Source: Phycisphaeraceae bacterium
GTDB lineage: Bacteria; Planctomycetota; Phycisphaerae; Phycisphaerales; UBA1924
Direction: 5' to 3'
Assembly (NCBI GenBank): GCA_019454185.1
Contig: CP075368.1
Coordinates: forward strand, 806,001-870,000
DNA length: 64,000 nt
Positions within the stretch are counted from its first letter, which is position 1. Each line of letters begins with the position of its first letter. Shown one piece after another: positions 63,390-64,000 of this stretch. A program made the position numbers and the translations under genes. The notes beneath the pieces are model-generated. The model was not told the DNA's origin, searched no databases, and saw nothing but the letters and a program-made list of their open reading frames with translations.

Positions 63390-63743
63390 ATGGGCAGACC
63401 TTCGTCTCACGCAGATGCATTCGCAGCCATAGCAGAGCCGAAGCGTCGGAGCATCATCGAACTGTTGGGCCGAGAGGGGGAGAAGCCGGTGGGGGCGCTT
63501 GTGGTCGCTCTCGACCTGCCGCAGCCCGTTGTCTCAAAGCACCTCGCGGTGCTCCGTGAGGTGGGGATTGTTGCTGTGACTCGCCGCGGGCGCGAACGCG
63601 TGTATCGGCTGAGTCCGCGCCAGCTCAAAGTGGTTCACGACTGGGTGAGCTCCTTCGAGAAGCACTGGTCTCACCAACTCGATCGAATCAAACGTCGTGC
63701 GGAGTCGCCCGGCAAAGAGCGATCAAAGGAGGAATTGACATGA
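63390..63743 (+). CDS. ArsR family transcriptional regulator
   Basis: A 117-residue winged-helix repressor. The N-terminus is DAFAAIAEPKRRSIIELLG. The recognition helix region is QPVVSKHLAVLREVGIV and the wing is VTRRGRERVYRLSP. The usual metal-binding Cys motif of ArsR/SmtB is absent, which fits the SdpR/YcdF-like group that partners with SRPBCC proteins. It overlaps the SRPBCC gene by ATGA. It probably represses its own promoter. Confidence 0.94.
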   Translation: MGRPSSHADAFAAIAEPKRRSIIELLGREGEKPVGALVVALDLPQPVVSKHLAVLREVGIVAVTRRGRERVYRLSPRQLKVVHDWVSSFEKHWSHQLDRIKRRAESPGKERSKEELT

Positions 63744-64000
63744 CCACGACAAACCAGATGGACCGCATCGACACCTTGCGTATCGAGCAGGAAATCGAGA
63801 TCAATGCCGGTGTCGAGGATGTGTACGCATCCATCCTCGCGTTGCTGGGTCCGGAGAGTGAGATGCCCGACGGCTCGAAGTACCCGATGGTCTTCGAGGC
63901 GTGGCCAGGCGGGCGGTGGTATCGAGATCTCGGCAAGAACACCGGGCACTTCTGGGGCCATGTGCAGGTGATCAAGCCGCCGCCCCACCCGAAGCCGCTC
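63740..64000 (+). CDS. SRPBCC (AHSA1-like) domain protein, 3' partial
   Basis: 87 codons are visible before the window ends. The N-terminus EIEINAGVEDVYASILALLG and the GGRWYRDLG turn match the AHSA1 group of START-like ligand-binding domains. AAGGAGG precedes ATG 63740, which overlaps the ArsR stop as ATGA. ArsR-SRPBCC pairs are common; the SRPBCC partner may bind the inducing ligand, by inference. Confidence 0.85.
   Translation, partial: MTTTNQMDRIDTLRIEQEIEINAGVEDVYASILALLGPESEMPDGSKYPMVFEAWPGGRWYRDLGKNTGHFWGHVQVIKPPPHPKPL

Overview
The window is GC-rich bacterial chromosome, about 60% G+C judged by eye, packed with short-spaced genes on both strands. It most resembles a member of the Planctomycetota, probably the Phycisphaerae. 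The evidence is two secreted proteins ending in tandem dockerin-like calcium loops that finish in an FG-Q-C type tail, large inserts in otherwise ordinary enzymes, a Gram-negative outer-membrane gene set (LpxK, OmpA/Pal-like lipoprotein, secretin, LspA) and PBP4. No phage, transposase, CRISPR or plasmid signature was seen, so this looks like core chromosome. Genus assignment is inference.

Layout. 1-11.1 kb: the 3' part of a GspK-like secretion gene, tRNA-Pro(TGG), an unknown acidic protein, an incomplete oligopeptide ABC transporter (permease plus one ATPase), a glycosyltransferase, a secreted protein, then xseA-xseB-prepilin peptidase. 11.2-24.1 kb: OmpA-like lipoprotein, citrate synthase, several small unknown genes, LOG-family protein, PrpD, a tightly coupled Maf-membrane protein-LpxK operon, a BtpA-family protein and a methyltransferase. 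24.4-30.6 kb: a type II secretion/pilus-like cluster with two GspG-like pseudopilins, a GspH-like pseudopilin, two small single-pass proteins, a secretin and a TPR lipoprotein. 30.6-41.9 kb: recJ, cobalamin adenosyltransferase, SpoIIE-type phosphatase, MazG-like, rpsL-rpsG, metallophosphoesterase, ThiF/MoeB-like, DinB-like, MBL hydrolase, cupin and a membrane repeat protein. 42-53.7 kb: UbiD decarboxylase divergent from a methyltransferase, an ABC-2 exporter pair, proC, accA, a DksA-like/histone-H1-like fusion with lspA, and dacB. 53.8-64 kb: response regulator, two dockerin-tailed secreted proteins, psuG, cstA, an M28 peptidase lipoprotein, and an ArsR-SRPBCC pair cut by the window end.

How the genes work together. 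The secretion theme links the GspK-like gene, the prepilin peptidase and the 24-30 kb cluster; the assembly ATPase and the GspF-like inner-membrane protein are absent from the window. Envelope building is represented by LpxK, LspA, PBP4, OmpA-like and the glycosyltransferase. Neighbouring genes are repeatedly joined by 4-base ATGA or GTGA overlaps, which implies translational coupling.

The most striking non-gene pattern is at gene starts. Nine genes have no Shine-Dalgarno sequence but carry a TANNNT box ending exactly 5 or 6 bases before the start codon, which predicts leaderless mRNAs. Most other genes have clear GGAG-type ribosome binding sites.
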